From assembly GCF_020911725.1 (NCBI RefSeq), contig NZ_CP076620.1:1058501-1122500 (forward strand): a stretch of DNA of 64,000 bases, read 5' to 3'. The notes under the pieces are model-generated. The model did no database searches. It worked only from the letters and a program-made list of their open reading frames with translations, and was not told where the DNA came from. The DNA comes from Clostridium cadaveris. Lineage in GTDB: Bacteria > Bacillota > Clostridia > Clostridiales > Clostridiaceae. Positions 1-8,838 of the stretch are shown piece by piece; position 1 is the first letter of the stretch, and every line of letters begins with the position of its first letter. Position numbers and translations under genes: made by a program.

Positions 1-1
1 T

Positions 2-340
2 ATAATAGCTCCTTTAGCAGTAGGTTTATTACTAGGTGCAGAAGCTCTAGGCGGACTTATAGGTGGAGCAGTTGTAACTGGTGTTCTTATGGCTATATTA
101 ATGGCTAACGCTGGTGGAGCTTGGGATAACGCTAAGAAGTACATCGAAGGCGGAATTTATGGCGGAAAAGGAAGCAGCGCTCATAAGGCAGCTGTAGTTG
201 GAGATACTGTTGGTGACCCATTCAAGGATACATCAGGACCTTCAATGAACATCCTAATCAAACTTATGACTATAGTTTCATTAGTTTTCGCTCCAGTAAT
301 AGCACAGTACGGTGGAATACTATTAAACTTAATAAAGTAA
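2..340 (+). CDS. hppA: Membrane-bound proton-translocating pyrophosphatase, C-terminal part
   Basis: The reading frame is open from the first bases of the window and ends at 340, so only the last ~112 codons are present and the start lies upstream. The family hydrolyses pyrophosphate and pumps H+ or Na+ across the cytoplasmic membrane. The diagnostic C-terminal block is visible: a Gly/Ala-rich transmembrane helix, then [14 protein letters not shown], then [20 protein letters not shown], which holds the conserved acidic and lysine residues of the last cytoplasmic loop, followed by a final hydrophobic helix. The internal ATG at 89 is not the true start. A terminator follows directly. Confidence 0.93.
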   Translation: MIAPLAVGLLLGAEALGGLIGGAVVTGVLMAILMANAGGAWDNAKKYIEGGIYGGKGSSAHKAAVVGDTVGDPFKDTSGPSMNILIKLMTIVSLVFAPVIAQYGGILLNLIK

Positions 341-354
341 TTTAAAGTTTTCAC

Positions 355-391
355 AATAACCCTGTGAGTTTTTCTCGCAGGGTTATTTTTA
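355..391 (+). terminator. Rho-independent terminator after hppA
   Basis: AATAACCCTGTGAG pairs with CTCGCAGGGTTATT around a TTTTT loop, with one mismatch or wobble, and is followed by a short T run. It lies 15 bases past the hppA stop. Confidence 0.9.
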
Positions 392-520
392 TGTTAAAGA
401 GGATAAAATATAATTATTATATAGTGTAGCATCATATTTTTAGTGTTATAGTCTATATAGATAGAATTTATTGATTAAAATTATTTGGGGATTAATTTAA
501 ATAAATAAGGAGGATAGTTT

Positions 521-2764
521 ATGATAAGTATAAAAGAGATATTAGTGAAATTTATGAATGAACCTGCTTACAAGCCTATGCATGTAAGCGAATTAGCAAA
601 AATTTTTGATATATCTAAAAGAGAATTTAATGATTTTCAAGATACCATAAAAGCTATGGAAAAGGAAGGATTAATTATAAAGACAAACAACGATAAGGTT
701 GCACTTCCAGAAAGAATGGGCATGATTGTAGGAAAACTTTCGGTTCATCAAAAGGGATTTGGATTTTTGATACCAGATGATGAGGAACATCAAGATGTGT
801 TTATTCCAAGCTCTTTTATAAATGGAGCTCTTCATGGCGATAGAGTTATGGTACAGATAACTAAAGAAGATGTAGGCAAGAAGAAATGCGAAGGAGAAGT
901 TGTAAAGATAATAGACAGGGCAAATAAGACTGTTATAGGTGTATTTGAATCTTCTAGAAATTTCGGATTTGTAGTGCCAGAAGATAAGAGAATTCAAAAT
1001 GATATCTTTATACCAAAAGCAAAGACTAATAATGCTGAGGATGGAGATATAGTAATAGTAGAAATAATCGAATGGGCAGGAAAGAGGAGAAATCCAGAAG
1101 GAAAGATTATAGATGTTTTAGGAAAGAAAGGCGATAAGGGTATAGATATCCTTACTATTATTAAAAAACATGGTCTTCCAGAAGAGTTTCCTCCAAAAGT
1201 TCAAAAATATGCTGAGGGAATAGAAGAAGATATTCCAAAGAGCGAGTATAAAAGAAGAGTTGATCTTAGAGATGTAAGAATGGTAACTATAGATGGTGAA
1301 GATGCAAAGGACCTTGATGACGCTGTTTCTATAGAAAGATTAGAAAATGGAAACTATAAGCTTGGTGTCCATATAGCTGACGTATCAAACTACGTAAAAG
1401 AACTTAATCCATTAGATAAAGAAGCTCTAAAAAGAGGAACCTCTGTTTACCTTATAGATAGAGTTATTCCAATGCTTCCAAAAGAATTATCTAATGGTAT
1501 ATGTTCATTGAACCCTAAAGTAGATAGACTTACTTTATCCTGTATTATGACAATAGATCAAAAAGGAAAGGTTCTGGACCATGAAATAGTTGAAAGTATA
1601 ATAAAAACTGATGAAAGAATGACATATACTGATGTTACAAAAATACTTAAAGATCATGATGATGAGCTTATAAAGAAATATGATTATTTATATGACGATT
1701 TCAAAGCTATGGAAGAACTATGCGATATCCTTAGAAAGAAGAGATTAGGGAGAGGTGCTATAGATTTTAACTTTGAAGAGAGCAAAATAATCTTAAATGA
1801 AAATGGAAAGCCAATAGACATAAAACCTTACGATAGAGAGATAGCAAATAGAATCATAGAAGAATTCATGCTGGTTTGTAATGAAACAGTGGCTGAACAT
1901 ATGTATTGGGCAAATATACCTTTTGTATATAGAATTCATGAAGAGCCAGATGAAGAAAAGCTTCAACACTTTAGTGATTTTATCTACAACATGGGTTACA
2001 GCTTAAAATCATCAAGAGAAGTTCACCCAAAGGCACTTCAAGCTATTCTTGAAAAAGTTCAAGGAAAGAAAGAGGAAACAGTAGTTTCTACATTACTTCT
2101 TCGTTCTATGATGCAGGCAAAGTATTCTCCAGAATGTGTGGGACACTTTGGATTGGCAGCAAAATACTACTGCCACTTTACATCTCCAATAAGAAGATAT
2201 CCTGATCTTATGATTCATAGGATAATTAAGGAATTCGTAAATGGAAAGATTGACCCTAAGAGGTCAGAAAGACTTTCAGGAATTGTTGATTATGCGTCAA
2301 AGCAGTCTTCAGATATGGAAAGACGAGCTCAAGATGCAGAGCGAGAAGTAGATGACTTAAAGAAGGCAGAATATATGAGCGAGAAAATTGGGGAAGAATA
2401 TCATGGAATTATCTCTTCAGTTACAAATTTTGGATTCTTTGTTGAACTGCCAAATACCATAGAAGGACTTGTTCATATAACAGACTTAGATGATGATTAC
2501 TATGTTTATGATGAAAGACACCTCTCTCTTATAGGAGAGCTTACAAAGAAAATCTACAGATTAGGAGATGAGGTCAAAATAAAAGTTGATAGAGTAAATA
2601 TAGATACTCATGATATATACTTCAAACTTACAGAAAACGAAAGAGATGAAGATGTCTATGATGATTTAGAAGAAGAGTTTGAAGAAGTCGAAGAAGATTA
2701 TGATGAAGATTATGGCTGTGAAGAAGAGAAGTATGAGGAAGATCTAAACGATGAACTAGATTAG
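521..2764 (+). CDS. rnr: Ribonuclease R (3'-5' exoribonuclease)
   Basis: A 747-residue RNase R, which degrades structured RNA 3' to 5' and takes part in tmRNA-linked decay of non-stop messages. The start is fixed by AAGGAGG at 508-514. Domain order: N-terminal winged-helix segment (about 1-65), two cold-shock OB domains (about 70-210), an RNB catalytic domain with the metal-binding aspartate cluster DGEDAKDLDDAVS near residue 260 and HFTSPIRRYPDL near 560, then an S1 domain (about 625-710). The last ~35 residues are almost all Asp/Glu/Tyr, an acidic tail that varies within the family. Length is normal. rnr commonly sits directly before smpB in Firmicutes; here ~9 kb separates them. Confidence 0.97.
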   Translation: MISIKEILVKFMNEPAYKPMHVSELAKIFDISKREFNDFQDTIKAMEKEGLIIKTNNDKVALPERMGMIVGKLSVHQKGFGFLIPDDEEHQDVFIPSSFINGALHGDRVMVQITKEDVGKKKCEGEVVKIIDRANKTVIGVFESSRNFGFVVPEDKRIQNDIFIPKAKTNNAEDGDIVIVEIIEWAGKRRNPEGKIIDVLGKKGDKGIDILTIIKKHGLPEEFPPKVQKYAEGIEEDIPKSEYKRRVDLRDVRMVTIDGEDAKDLDDAVSIERLENGNYKLGVHIADVSNYVKELNPLDKEALKRGTSVYLIDRVIPMLPKELSNGICSLNPKVDRLTLSCIMTIDQKGKVLDHEIVESIIKTDERMTYTDVTKILKDHDDELIKKYDYLYDDFKAMEELCDILRKKRLGRGAIDFNFEESKIILNENGKPIDIKPYDREIANRIIEEFMLVCNETVAEHMYWANIPFVYRIHEEPDEEKLQHFSDFIYNMGYSLKSSREVHPKALQAILEKVQGKKEETVVSTLLLRSMMQAKYSPECVGHFGLAAKYYCHFTSPIRRYPDLMIHRIIKEFVNGKIDPKRSERLSGIVDYASKQSSDMERRAQDAEREVDDLKKAEYMSEKIGEEYHGIISSVTNFGFFVELPNTIEGLVHITDLDDDYYVYDERHLSLIGELTKKIYRLGDEVKIKVDRVNIDTHDIYFKLTENERDEDVYDDLEEEFEEVEEDYDEDYGCEEEKYEEDLNDELD

Positions 2765-2778
2765 AAATCAGTTTATAG

Positions 2779-2810
2779 AAGGCTTACCTAAGAAGAATTA
2801 GGTAGGCCTT
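2779..2810 (+). terminator. Hairpin between rnr and the SDR gene, weak terminator
   Basis: AAGGCTTACCTA pairs with TAGGTAGGCCTT with one mismatch. The following T tract is poor, so it may attenuate transcription rather than end it. The SDR gene could be read through from rnr. Confidence 0.55.
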
Positions 2811-2835
2811 TAAGATGAAAGAAGGGGGACAGGGT

Positions 2836-3606
2836 GTGGAAAAGAAATTTACGTTGATAACAGGAGCTACGTCAGGAATCGGGTGGGAGCTTTCAAAAGT
2901 CTTTGGAAAACATGGGCATAATCTTTTGATTATAGGAAGAAATGAAGAAAAACTTAAATCAATAAGAGATGAGCTTCCAAAAGAGATAGAGATAATAACA
3001 CTTAAAGGGGACTTGAAAGATGCAACCTTTATAGAGAGAATAAAAAAGATGGTTGAAAAAGAAGATATATTTATTGAATTTCTAGTCAATAATGCAGGAC
3101 TTGGTTCTTTTGGTGAGTTTCAATATATAGATAAAGATGTAGACCTTAATATGATAGATATCAATGTAAGAGCTTTAACTTATCTTACAAAGATTTTTCT
3201 TCCAGATATGATAAAGAAGAATTCTGGAGGAGTAATGAATTTATGTTCCACTGCAGCTTTTTCACCAGGACCTTATATGACGGTATATTATGCAACCAAG
3301 GCTTATGTTTTGTCCTTTACAGAGGGAATTAAAGAAGAAGTGTCGGGGAAAAATATAAAAATAAGTGCAATATGTCCTGGACCAACAAAGACAGCTTTCC
3401 AAAGTACAGCTAAGGTAAAAAAAGCTGAATTTGCAAAAAAAACGCTTATGAAGCCAGAGAAAGTGGCAGAGATTTCTTATAAAGAATTTATGAAGGGTAA
3501 AACTGTAGTAGTACCTGGCCTAAACAATAAATTTTTAGTTGCGGGCAGTAAAATATTGCCTAGGAAATGTCTGAGCAAAATAATATGTAAAGTTAATGGT
3601 AAATAA
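2836..3606 (+). CDS. Short-chain dehydrogenase/reductase (classical SDR)
   Basis: About 256 residues. It shows the nucleotide-binding motif TGATSGIG at the N-terminus, the NNAG motif, and the catalytic YxxxK in YYATKAY preceded by CSTAAFSPGP. These define a classical NAD(P)H-dependent SDR of the YqjQ/DltE-like group; the substrate cannot be read from sequence. An ATG at 2815 is in frame but has no ribosome site. GAAGGGGGA at 2821-2829 is spaced correctly for the GTG at 2836, which I take as the start. It lies behind rnr with only a weak hairpin between them and has its own terminator. Confidence 0.85.
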   Translation: MEKKFTLITGATSGIGWELSKVFGKHGHNLLIIGRNEEKLKSIRDELPKEIEIITLKGDLKDATFIERIKKMVEKEDIFIEFLVNNAGLGSFGEFQYIDKDVDLNMIDINVRALTYLTKIFLPDMIKKNSGGVMNLCSTAAFSPGPYMTVYYATKAYVLSFTEGIKEEVSGKNIKISAICPGPTKTAFQSTAKVKKAEFAKKTLMKPEKVAEISYKEFMKGKTVVVPGLNNKFLVAGSKILPRKCLSKIICKVNGK

Positions 3607-3666
3607 AATCTTGTTAATGAATATTATATGGAATTTTATAGAAAATAGAGAGTCTAAGTTTTAGAT

Positions 3667-3706
3667 AAATAAAAGCGACTGAGTACAGCCGCTTTATTAA
3701 TTTTTT
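3667..3706 (+). terminator. Rho-independent terminator after the SDR gene
   Basis: AATAAAAGCG pairs with CGCTTTATT (one bulged A), loop ACTGAGTACAGC, followed by TTTTTT at 3701-3706. Confidence 0.8.
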
Positions 3707-3772
3707 GAAAAGGAAATGAGAATACACCATTAGAAAAATGGGGAATTTAGAACTAATAAGAGAATAAATGCA

Positions 3773-3820
3773 CAAAATTTCACTTTGATTCAAGTAAAAA
3801 CGTAGTATTTAAAGTGAAAT
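3773..3820 (+). promoter_or_regulatory. Operator-like element upstream of the PTS regulator
   Basis: CAAAATTTCACTTT (3773-3786) also occurs exactly at 7842-7855, upstream of the EIIA gene, and in both places is followed by a similar tail containing AACGTA. Here it also forms a perfect 10-bp inverted repeat: ATTTCACTTT (3777-3786) with AAAGTGAAAT (3811-3820). Both copies lie about 90-110 bases before a start codon. I infer a binding site for the PRD-type activator encoded next to it. The rest of the 3607-3923 gap holds only the SDR terminator and AT-rich DNA. Confidence 0.5.
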
Positions 3821-3923
3821 AGTTCAATTTTTCCTAATCAATTAGAAATTTAAAGGACTCATCATGGGTTAAATTTATATATAGTAATGATTTATAATTT
3901 AAATAGAGGAAGTGATAAGAGTA

Positions 3924-6056
3924 ATGGTACTTAATAAAGATTGTATAGATATTTTAAAATATATGTGGAATAAAGACGATTATGTATCCATTTCTGAACT
4001 TGCTGAAATGTACAAGGTAACGAATAGAGCTATAAGATACAAAATAGATAAAATAGAAGATTTTCTAGTAACTAATGGATTTGATTACTTAGAAAAGCAG
4101 CACAGCAAAGGTGTAAAGATAATAAAGACAAAAGACCTTAAGAAGTTCATAGGAGGATTTTTGGCAGAACATACACCTTACAAATATGTATATTCAAAAG
4201 AAGAGAGATTTGAATTTATGGTTATAAAGCTTCTTCAAAGCAGTAATCCAATAAATCTATCTTACTTTGAAAAAACCTTATGTCTTTCCAAGAATACAGT
4301 TTTAAAAGAGATAAATGAAGTGGAAAGCTGGCTTAAAACTAAGGGTATAACTCTTATAAGAAAGCCAAGGGTAGGAATACAAGCTGATGGTGATGAGATA
4401 AATAAGAGGAAAGCAATAATAGATATAACCTCTGAAACAATGTCTTCGGAGGATTTGTTAAACTATGTTTCTAGAAAAATGGTTCAATCAAAGATAAACA
4501 ACCTTCAATTTGACATATTGTTTGCTGATATAGATGTAGATTTTCTAGACATAGTAATAAGAGAGGCTGAATGCGAGCTTAAAAAAGAATTTAGTGATGA
4601 AGCTTACGGGGGACTCATAACTCATCTTTCTATAATGATAAAGAGAGTTCAGCTTCACAAAGATATATATTTGCCAAATGTTAATGAAGAAATGATACTC
4701 TACACAGAAGAGTACAGAGTGGCAAATGAAATGATAGAAAGAATAGAGAAGCATTTTAAAATAGAGGTACCAGAAGGAGAAAAGAGTTATATAGTTATAC
4801 ATCTTTTAGGGGCAAAGGTTCTAAAAGATGACAATCTATACAAAAACGCTGGTCACAACATAGGAGATTTAAGAGATATAGTAATAAAGATAACGGAAGA
4901 AATAGAAAATCTTTATGGAGTGCAGTTTGGCGAAGAAAGGCAAAAACTTATAGATGATTTAGTTCTTCATCTAAGACCAAGCATATATAGAATGAAATAT
5001 GGTTCAAAGCTTGTGAATCCAATGTTTGAAGAAATAAAGATGAGCTATAGGGAATTGTTCTATAATGTGAAAGCTGCAATGGTTCATTTAGAAAAATATA
5101 TAGGAACTGTAATAGATGAACAGGAAATTTCATATGTTGTAATCCACTATGCAGCAGCACTAAGAAATCTTGAAGAGAGAACAAGCAAAAAGGCTAGGGT
5201 TGTTTTAGTATGTGGAACTGGAATCGGAACAGCAAAGATGCTTTCAACAAAGATTCAGTCAAAATTCCAAGTTGATGTTGTAGCAACTACAGCCAGCAGA
5301 AATATAGATGCCTTAGGTCATGAAGATTATGATTACATAATAAGTACAGTTGATATACCACAACTTAATAAAGACCAATATATAAAGATAAGTGCATTAC
5401 TATTAGAAAAGGACTGCAAGAAACTTGAAAAATATTTAAATTTAAAGCTTAAAGCAGATAACAGTTTTTATGAAGCACAGCTTGTAAAAAGACTAATTGG
5501 AATAATAGAAAAGCATTGTACTATAAGAGATGAAAATACTTTGAAATATGAACTTTTATATGAACTTAAAAAGGAATATGAGTATAAAAAGGAAGATCAG
5601 CTCTATGTCTTAAGAGATTTAATAAAAAGCGATACTGTAAAGCTAAAATGTAACTGTAAAGATTACAAAGAAGCTTTATATGAAGGCTGCAAGCTTTTAA
5701 TAGACAAAAATATAGTGAGTGAAAGATATTATGAAGAAGTGCTAAACAACATAGACACATATGGTCCATACATAGTAATTGCACCAGGAATAGCATTATC
5801 TCATGCTAATGTGCCGGAAGATGTAAAAGGTACAGCAATGAGTATTGTAAACCTGAAATATCCAGTGAAGTTTAATCATGCAACAAATGATCCAGTAAGA
5901 TTAATAATAACCTTTGCTACAGAAGATGATGAAAAGCATCTAAATGCATTATCTCAGCTTATGTCACTTTTCAATAATACTGAAGATTTAAATGAAATGA
6001 TGCATACTTCTTCTAAAGAAAAGGTGTTAGAAATTATAAATAAATACTCAAAATAA
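3924..6056 (+). CDS. PRD-containing transcriptional activator with PTS EIIB and EIIA domains (MtlR/LicR/BglG type)
   Basis: About 710 residues, a PTS-controlled activator. Domains in order: DeoR/HTH_11-type helix-turn-helix (about 1-60), a second Mga-like HTH (about 75-150), two PTS regulation domains carrying His residues (including HLRPSIYRMKYG and VVIHYAAALR), an EIIB-like domain with the cysteine motif VCGTGIGTAKML near residue 430, and a C-terminal EIIA domain with APGIALSHAN. Phosphorylation of such domains by HPr and by the partner EIIB sets activity. GTG at 3912 is also in frame but overlaps the GAGGAAG ribosome site, so ATG 3924 is preferred. The split transketolase follows after 14 bases, giving an operon of regulator and targets. 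Confidence 0.88.
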   Translation: MVLNKDCIDILKYMWNKDDYVSISELAEMYKVTNRAIRYKIDKIEDFLVTNGFDYLEKQHSKGVKIIKTKDLKKFIGGFLAEHTPYKYVYSKEERFEFMVIKLLQSSNPINLSYFEKTLCLSKNTVLKEINEVESWLKTKGITLIRKPRVGIQADGDEINKRKAIIDITSETMSSEDLLNYVSRKMVQSKINNLQFDILFADIDVDFLDIVIREAECELKKEFSDEAYGGLITHLSIMIKRVQLHKDIYLPNVNEEMILYTEEYRVANEMIERIEKHFKIEVPEGEKSYIVIHLLGAKVLKDDNLYKNAGHNIGDLRDIVIKITEEIENLYGVQFGEERQKLIDDLVLHLRPSIYRMKYGSKLVNPMFEEIKMSYRELFYNVKAAMVHLEKYIGTVIDEQEISYVVIHYAAALRNLEERTSKKARVVLVCGTGIGTAKMLSTKIQSKFQVDVVATTASRNIDALGHEDYDYIISTVDIPQLNKDQYIKISALLLEKDCKKLEKYLNLKLKADNSFYEAQLVKRLIGIIEKHCTIRDENTLKYELLYELKKEYEYKKEDQLYVLRDLIKSDTVKLKCNCKDYKEALYEGCKLLIDKNIVSERYYEEVLNNIDTYGPYIVIAPGIALSHANVPEDVKGTAMSIVNLKYPVKFNHATNDPVRLIITFATEDDEKHLNALSQLMSLFNNTEDLNEMMHTSSKEKVLEIINKYSK

Positions 6057-6070
6057 GGAGGACGAAAATA

Positions 6071-6892
6071 ATGAATAGAGAAGAGATTTTACTTCTTGAA
6101 GAGAAAGCTAAAAGGGTAAGAAGATTAATAATAAAGGAAATTGCAAGTATAGGAACAGGTCACGTAGGCGGAAGTTTATCTGCTGCAGATGCCTTAGTAC
6201 TTTTATACAACAAAGTTATGAATATAGATGTAAATAATCCGAAAATGGAAGGAAGAGACAGATTTGTACTTTCTAAAGGACACGCAGGTGCTGGATTATA
6301 TGCAGTTCTATGTGAAAAGGGATATATAACTGAAGAAACTCTATACACATTAAATCAAAATAATACAACACTTCCAAGTCACTGCGACATGAACAAGGTA
6401 AATGGAATAGATATGACTACAGGTTCTTTAGGACAGGGATTCTCAGCAGCAGTTGGAATGGCTTTAGCAGCAAAGATAGCTAAAGAAGATGCATATATTT
6501 ACACAATGGTTGGAGATGGAGAGTGCCAAGAAGGTCAAATATGGGAAGCAGCACTTGCAGCAAGCTCTTTCAAACTAAACAACCTTATAGGATTTGTAGA
6601 TTATAACAAGCTACAGTTAGACGGACCATTAAAGGAAATTATAGAAATGTCTCCTATGGACAAGAAGTGGGAAGCATTTGGATGGAATGTTATAGACGTA
6701 GATGGACACAATATGGAAGAAATGTATAATGCCATAATGAAAGCTAAAGAATGCAAGGATAAGCCTTCTATGATAATCCTAAATACTATAAAGGGTAAAG
6801 GCGTAAAATCAATAGAAGCTCAAGGATTCAAAAATCACAGCATGACTTTAACAGAAGAAATAGTTAAAGAAGCTTTAGAAGAGTTAAAGTAG
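6071..6892 (+). CDS. Transketolase, N-terminal (TPP-binding) subunit
   Basis: A 273-residue subunit of a split transketolase. The thiamine-diphosphate motif GDGECQEGQIWEAA begins near residue 149 and is followed by NNLIGFVDYNKLQLDG; GHVGGSLSAADAL near the N-terminus is the typical substrate-channel segment. It needs the C-terminal subunit encoded 14 bases downstream to transfer two-carbon units in the non-oxidative pentose phosphate pathway. AAGGAGG lies just before the ATG. Split transketolases next to PTS genes suggest use of a pentose, pentitol or ascorbate-type sugar acid. Confidence 0.94.
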   Translation: MNREEILLLEEKAKRVRRLIIKEIASIGTGHVGGSLSAADALVLLYNKVMNIDVNNPKMEGRDRFVLSKGHAGAGLYAVLCEKGYITEETLYTLNQNNTTLPSHCDMNKVNGIDMTTGSLGQGFSAAVGMALAAKIAKEDAYIYTMVGDGECQEGQIWEAALAASSFKLNNLIGFVDYNKLQLDGPLKEIIEMSPMDKKWEAFGWNVIDVDGHNMEEMYNAIMKAKECKDKPSMIILNTIKGKGVKSIEAQGFKNHSMTLTEEIVKEALEELK

Positions 6893-6906
6893 GAGGTAGA
6901 AAAGTT

Positions 6907-7839
6907 ATGGGAATGAGAGAAGTTTTATGCGAAGAAATGATTAACCTAATGGAAAAGGATGAAAAGGTAGTATTTATAGATGCAGATTTAGCATCAGCTA
7001 ATGGAACACTTCCAATAAGAAAGAGATTTCCAGAAAGAGGACTTGATGCAGGTATAAGTGAGCAAAACATGGCAGGAATGGCAAGTGGAATGAGTGCTTA
7101 CGGACTTAAGCCATACATCTGCACATTCACAGCTTTTTCAACGAGAAGAATATGCGATCAAATAGCTATATCTATGGCTTATGCAAAACAAAATGTAAAG
7201 ATAATAGGAACTGACTCAGGAATAACTGCACAGCTTAACGGTGGTACTCACATGAGTATGGAAGATATCGGAGTTTTAAGAAGTATACCAGACGTTATGA
7301 TAGTTGAAGTTGCAGACGAAGTAGAACTTAAAAAGGCACTTCCTGTAATAGATGAACATTATGGAGTAGTTTACCTAAGAATGGTTAGAAAAGATTCTCC
7401 AAAGGTATATGAGGATGATTATGAATTCAAACTATTTGAAAATCATACAGTAAGAGAAGGATCAGATGTTGCAATATTTACAAACGGAATCATGATAAGT
7501 GAAGCATTAAAGGCAGCAGAAGAACTTAAAAAGGAAGGGATAAACGCTAAAGTTGTAAATGTCCATACTATAAAGCCTCTAAACAGAGAGAGCATAATAG
7601 AGACATTAAAGGAAACTGGATGTGCTGTAACAGCAGAAAATCACAATGTATTAGGCGGATTATTCAGTGCAATATCAGAAGTTGCAGCTTCAGAAGTGCA
7701 AGTTCCAGTAAAGGCTGTAGGTGTTATGGATCACTTTGGAGAAGTTGGAAAGCTTGATTTCCTTATGGAAAAATACAATATGACATACAAGACTATAGTG
7801 GAAAAAGCAAAAGAAGCTATAGCATGCAAAAATAAATAG
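6907..7839 (+). CDS. Transketolase, C-terminal subunit
   Basis: A 310-residue partner of the preceding gene. It carries the pyrimidine-binding domain with the catalytic-glutamate region AGISEQNMAGMASGMS and the C-terminal transketolase domain (about 190-305). The ribosome site AGTAGGAGGT overlaps the end of the upstream gene, so translation is probably coupled. Together they form the alpha2-beta2 type enzyme common in clostridia. No terminator follows; the 126 bases up to the EIIA gene carry the second copy of the repeated operator-like element. Confidence 0.94.
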   Translation: MGMREVLCEEMINLMEKDEKVVFIDADLASANGTLPIRKRFPERGLDAGISEQNMAGMASGMSAYGLKPYICTFTAFSTRRICDQIAISMAYAKQNVKIIGTDSGITAQLNGGTHMSMEDIGVLRSIPDVMIVEVADEVELKKALPVIDEHYGVVYLRMVRKDSPKVYEDDYEFKLFENHTVREGSDVAIFTNGIMISEALKAAEELKKEGINAKVVNVHTIKPLNRESIIETLKETGCAVTAENHNVLGGLFSAISEVAASEVQVPVKAVGVMDHFGEVGKLDFLMEKYNMTYKTIVEKAKEAIACKNK

Positions 7840-7841
7840 TT

Positions 7842-7927
7842 CAAAATTTCACTTTTAATTCGAAAAAGAACGTACCTTTACCTTATTTAATGGGAAGTAA
7901 CTATACCATATAATATAGGTAAAGGTA
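7842..7927 (+). promoter_or_regulatory. Second operator-like element plus 11-bp inverted repeat before the PTS genes
   Basis: CAAAATTTCACTTT at 7842-7855 repeats the element at 3773, again with a downstream AACGTA. A perfect 11-bp inverted repeat follows: TACCTTTACCT (7873-7883) with AGGTAAAGGTA (7917-7927), with a 33-base spacer. These mark a regulatory region, so EIIA-EIIB-EIIC probably has its own inducible promoter. The binding protein is inferred, not shown. Confidence 0.5.
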
Positions 7928-7965
7928 GTTATTAAGAAATTCATAGGATTGGGAAGAGGATAAGA

Positions 7966-8415
7966 ATGGATAAACGATTAATTACCGAAGAGGTTGTAAG
8001 AGTAAAGGCAAAATGTAGTGATTGGAAAGAGGCAATACATGAGGGTGCAGAGCTTTTAGTAAAGTCAGGAGATATCACAAGGGAATATGAAAACGCTATC
8101 TTAGCAAATTTTAAAGAGTTGGGACCATACATGGTTATAGCACCAAGAATAGTATTATCTCATGCTAGACCAGAAAATGGAGTAAATAGTACGGCAATGA
8201 GTATGGTAACTTTAGAAACTCCAATAGAGTTTGGAAGCGAATTAAATGATCCAGTTACATTAGTAGTTACTTTAGCAGCTTCAGATAATACAAGTCATAT
8301 GGAAACTCTATCAAAGCTTATGGAGTTATTTATGAATGCAGAGGATATGGATAAAATATTTGAAGCATCAAGCAAGGAACAATTATTAACTATAATAAAC
8401 AAATATAAAATATAA
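7966..8415 (+). CDS. PTS sugar transporter subunit IIA (ascorbate/mannitol-fructose superfamily)
   Basis: 149 residues. The phosphorylated histidine lies in VIAPRIVLSHARPE (His66). It receives phosphate from HPr and passes it to the EIIB encoded 20 bases downstream. The sequence is clearly related to the C-terminal EIIA domain of the activator upstream, which has APGIALSHAN at the same place; this suggests that transporter and regulator share phosphorylation partners. Confidence 0.92.
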   Translation: MDKRLITEEVVRVKAKCSDWKEAIHEGAELLVKSGDITREYENAILANFKELGPYMVIAPRIVLSHARPENGVNSTAMSMVTLETPIEFGSELNDPVTLVVTLAASDNTSHMETLSKLMELFMNAEDMDKIFEASSKEQLLTIINKYKI

Positions 8416-8435
8416 AATTTTAGGAGGAATCACTT

Positions 8436-8705
8436 ATGAAAATATTAGTATGTTGCGGAAGCGGACTTGGAAGTAGTTTTATGATCGAGATGAATATCAA
8501 AAAGGTATTAACTGAGCTAGGAAAAACAGGAGTAGAAGTTAATCATGCTGACTTATCTTCAGCAAAGGGAATGCCAGCTGATATATATGTAGGAACTAGA
8601 GATATTGCAGTTCAATTAAATGGATTAGGCGGAAAGGTTGTTTCCCTAAACAATATGATAGACATAAATGAATTAAAGACAAAGCTTCAAGAAGCTTTAG
8701 CTTAA
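8436..8705 (+). CDS. PTS sugar transporter subunit IIB (ascorbate/SgaB type)
   Basis: 89 residues, a complete small EIIB with the phosphocysteine loop VCCGSGLGSS at the N-terminus (Cys7 immediately before GSG). It takes phosphate from EIIA and phosphorylates the sugar carried by EIIC. TAGGAGGAAT precedes the ATG. A strong GAAA-loop hairpin follows the stop before the EIIC gene. Confidence 0.93.
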   Translation: MKILVCCGSGLGSSFMIEMNIKKVLTELGKTGVEVNHADLSSAKGMPADIYVGTRDIAVQLNGLGGKVVSLNNMIDINELKTKLQEALA

Positions 8706-8708
8706 TAT

Positions 8709-8732
8709 ATTGAGAGAAGAAATTCTCTCAAT
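8709..8732 (+). other. Perfect GNRA-loop hairpin between EIIB and EIIC
   Basis: ATTGAGAGAA (8709-8718), loop GAAA, then TTCTCTCAAT (8723-8732): a perfect 10-bp stem with a stable tetraloop and no following T tract. It is better explained as an mRNA-stabilising or processing structure than as a terminator. The ~106 bases after it up to the EIIC start are AT-rich with no other recognised element. Confidence 0.7.
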
Positions 8733-8838
8733 ACCACCTCAAATTAACAAAAGAGAAATCTTGAATAAAATAAGTTATCAATTTCCAAAAGAAATTATAT
8801 ATATTTATTAAAATTTATTAAACGAGGGAGAGATAAAA

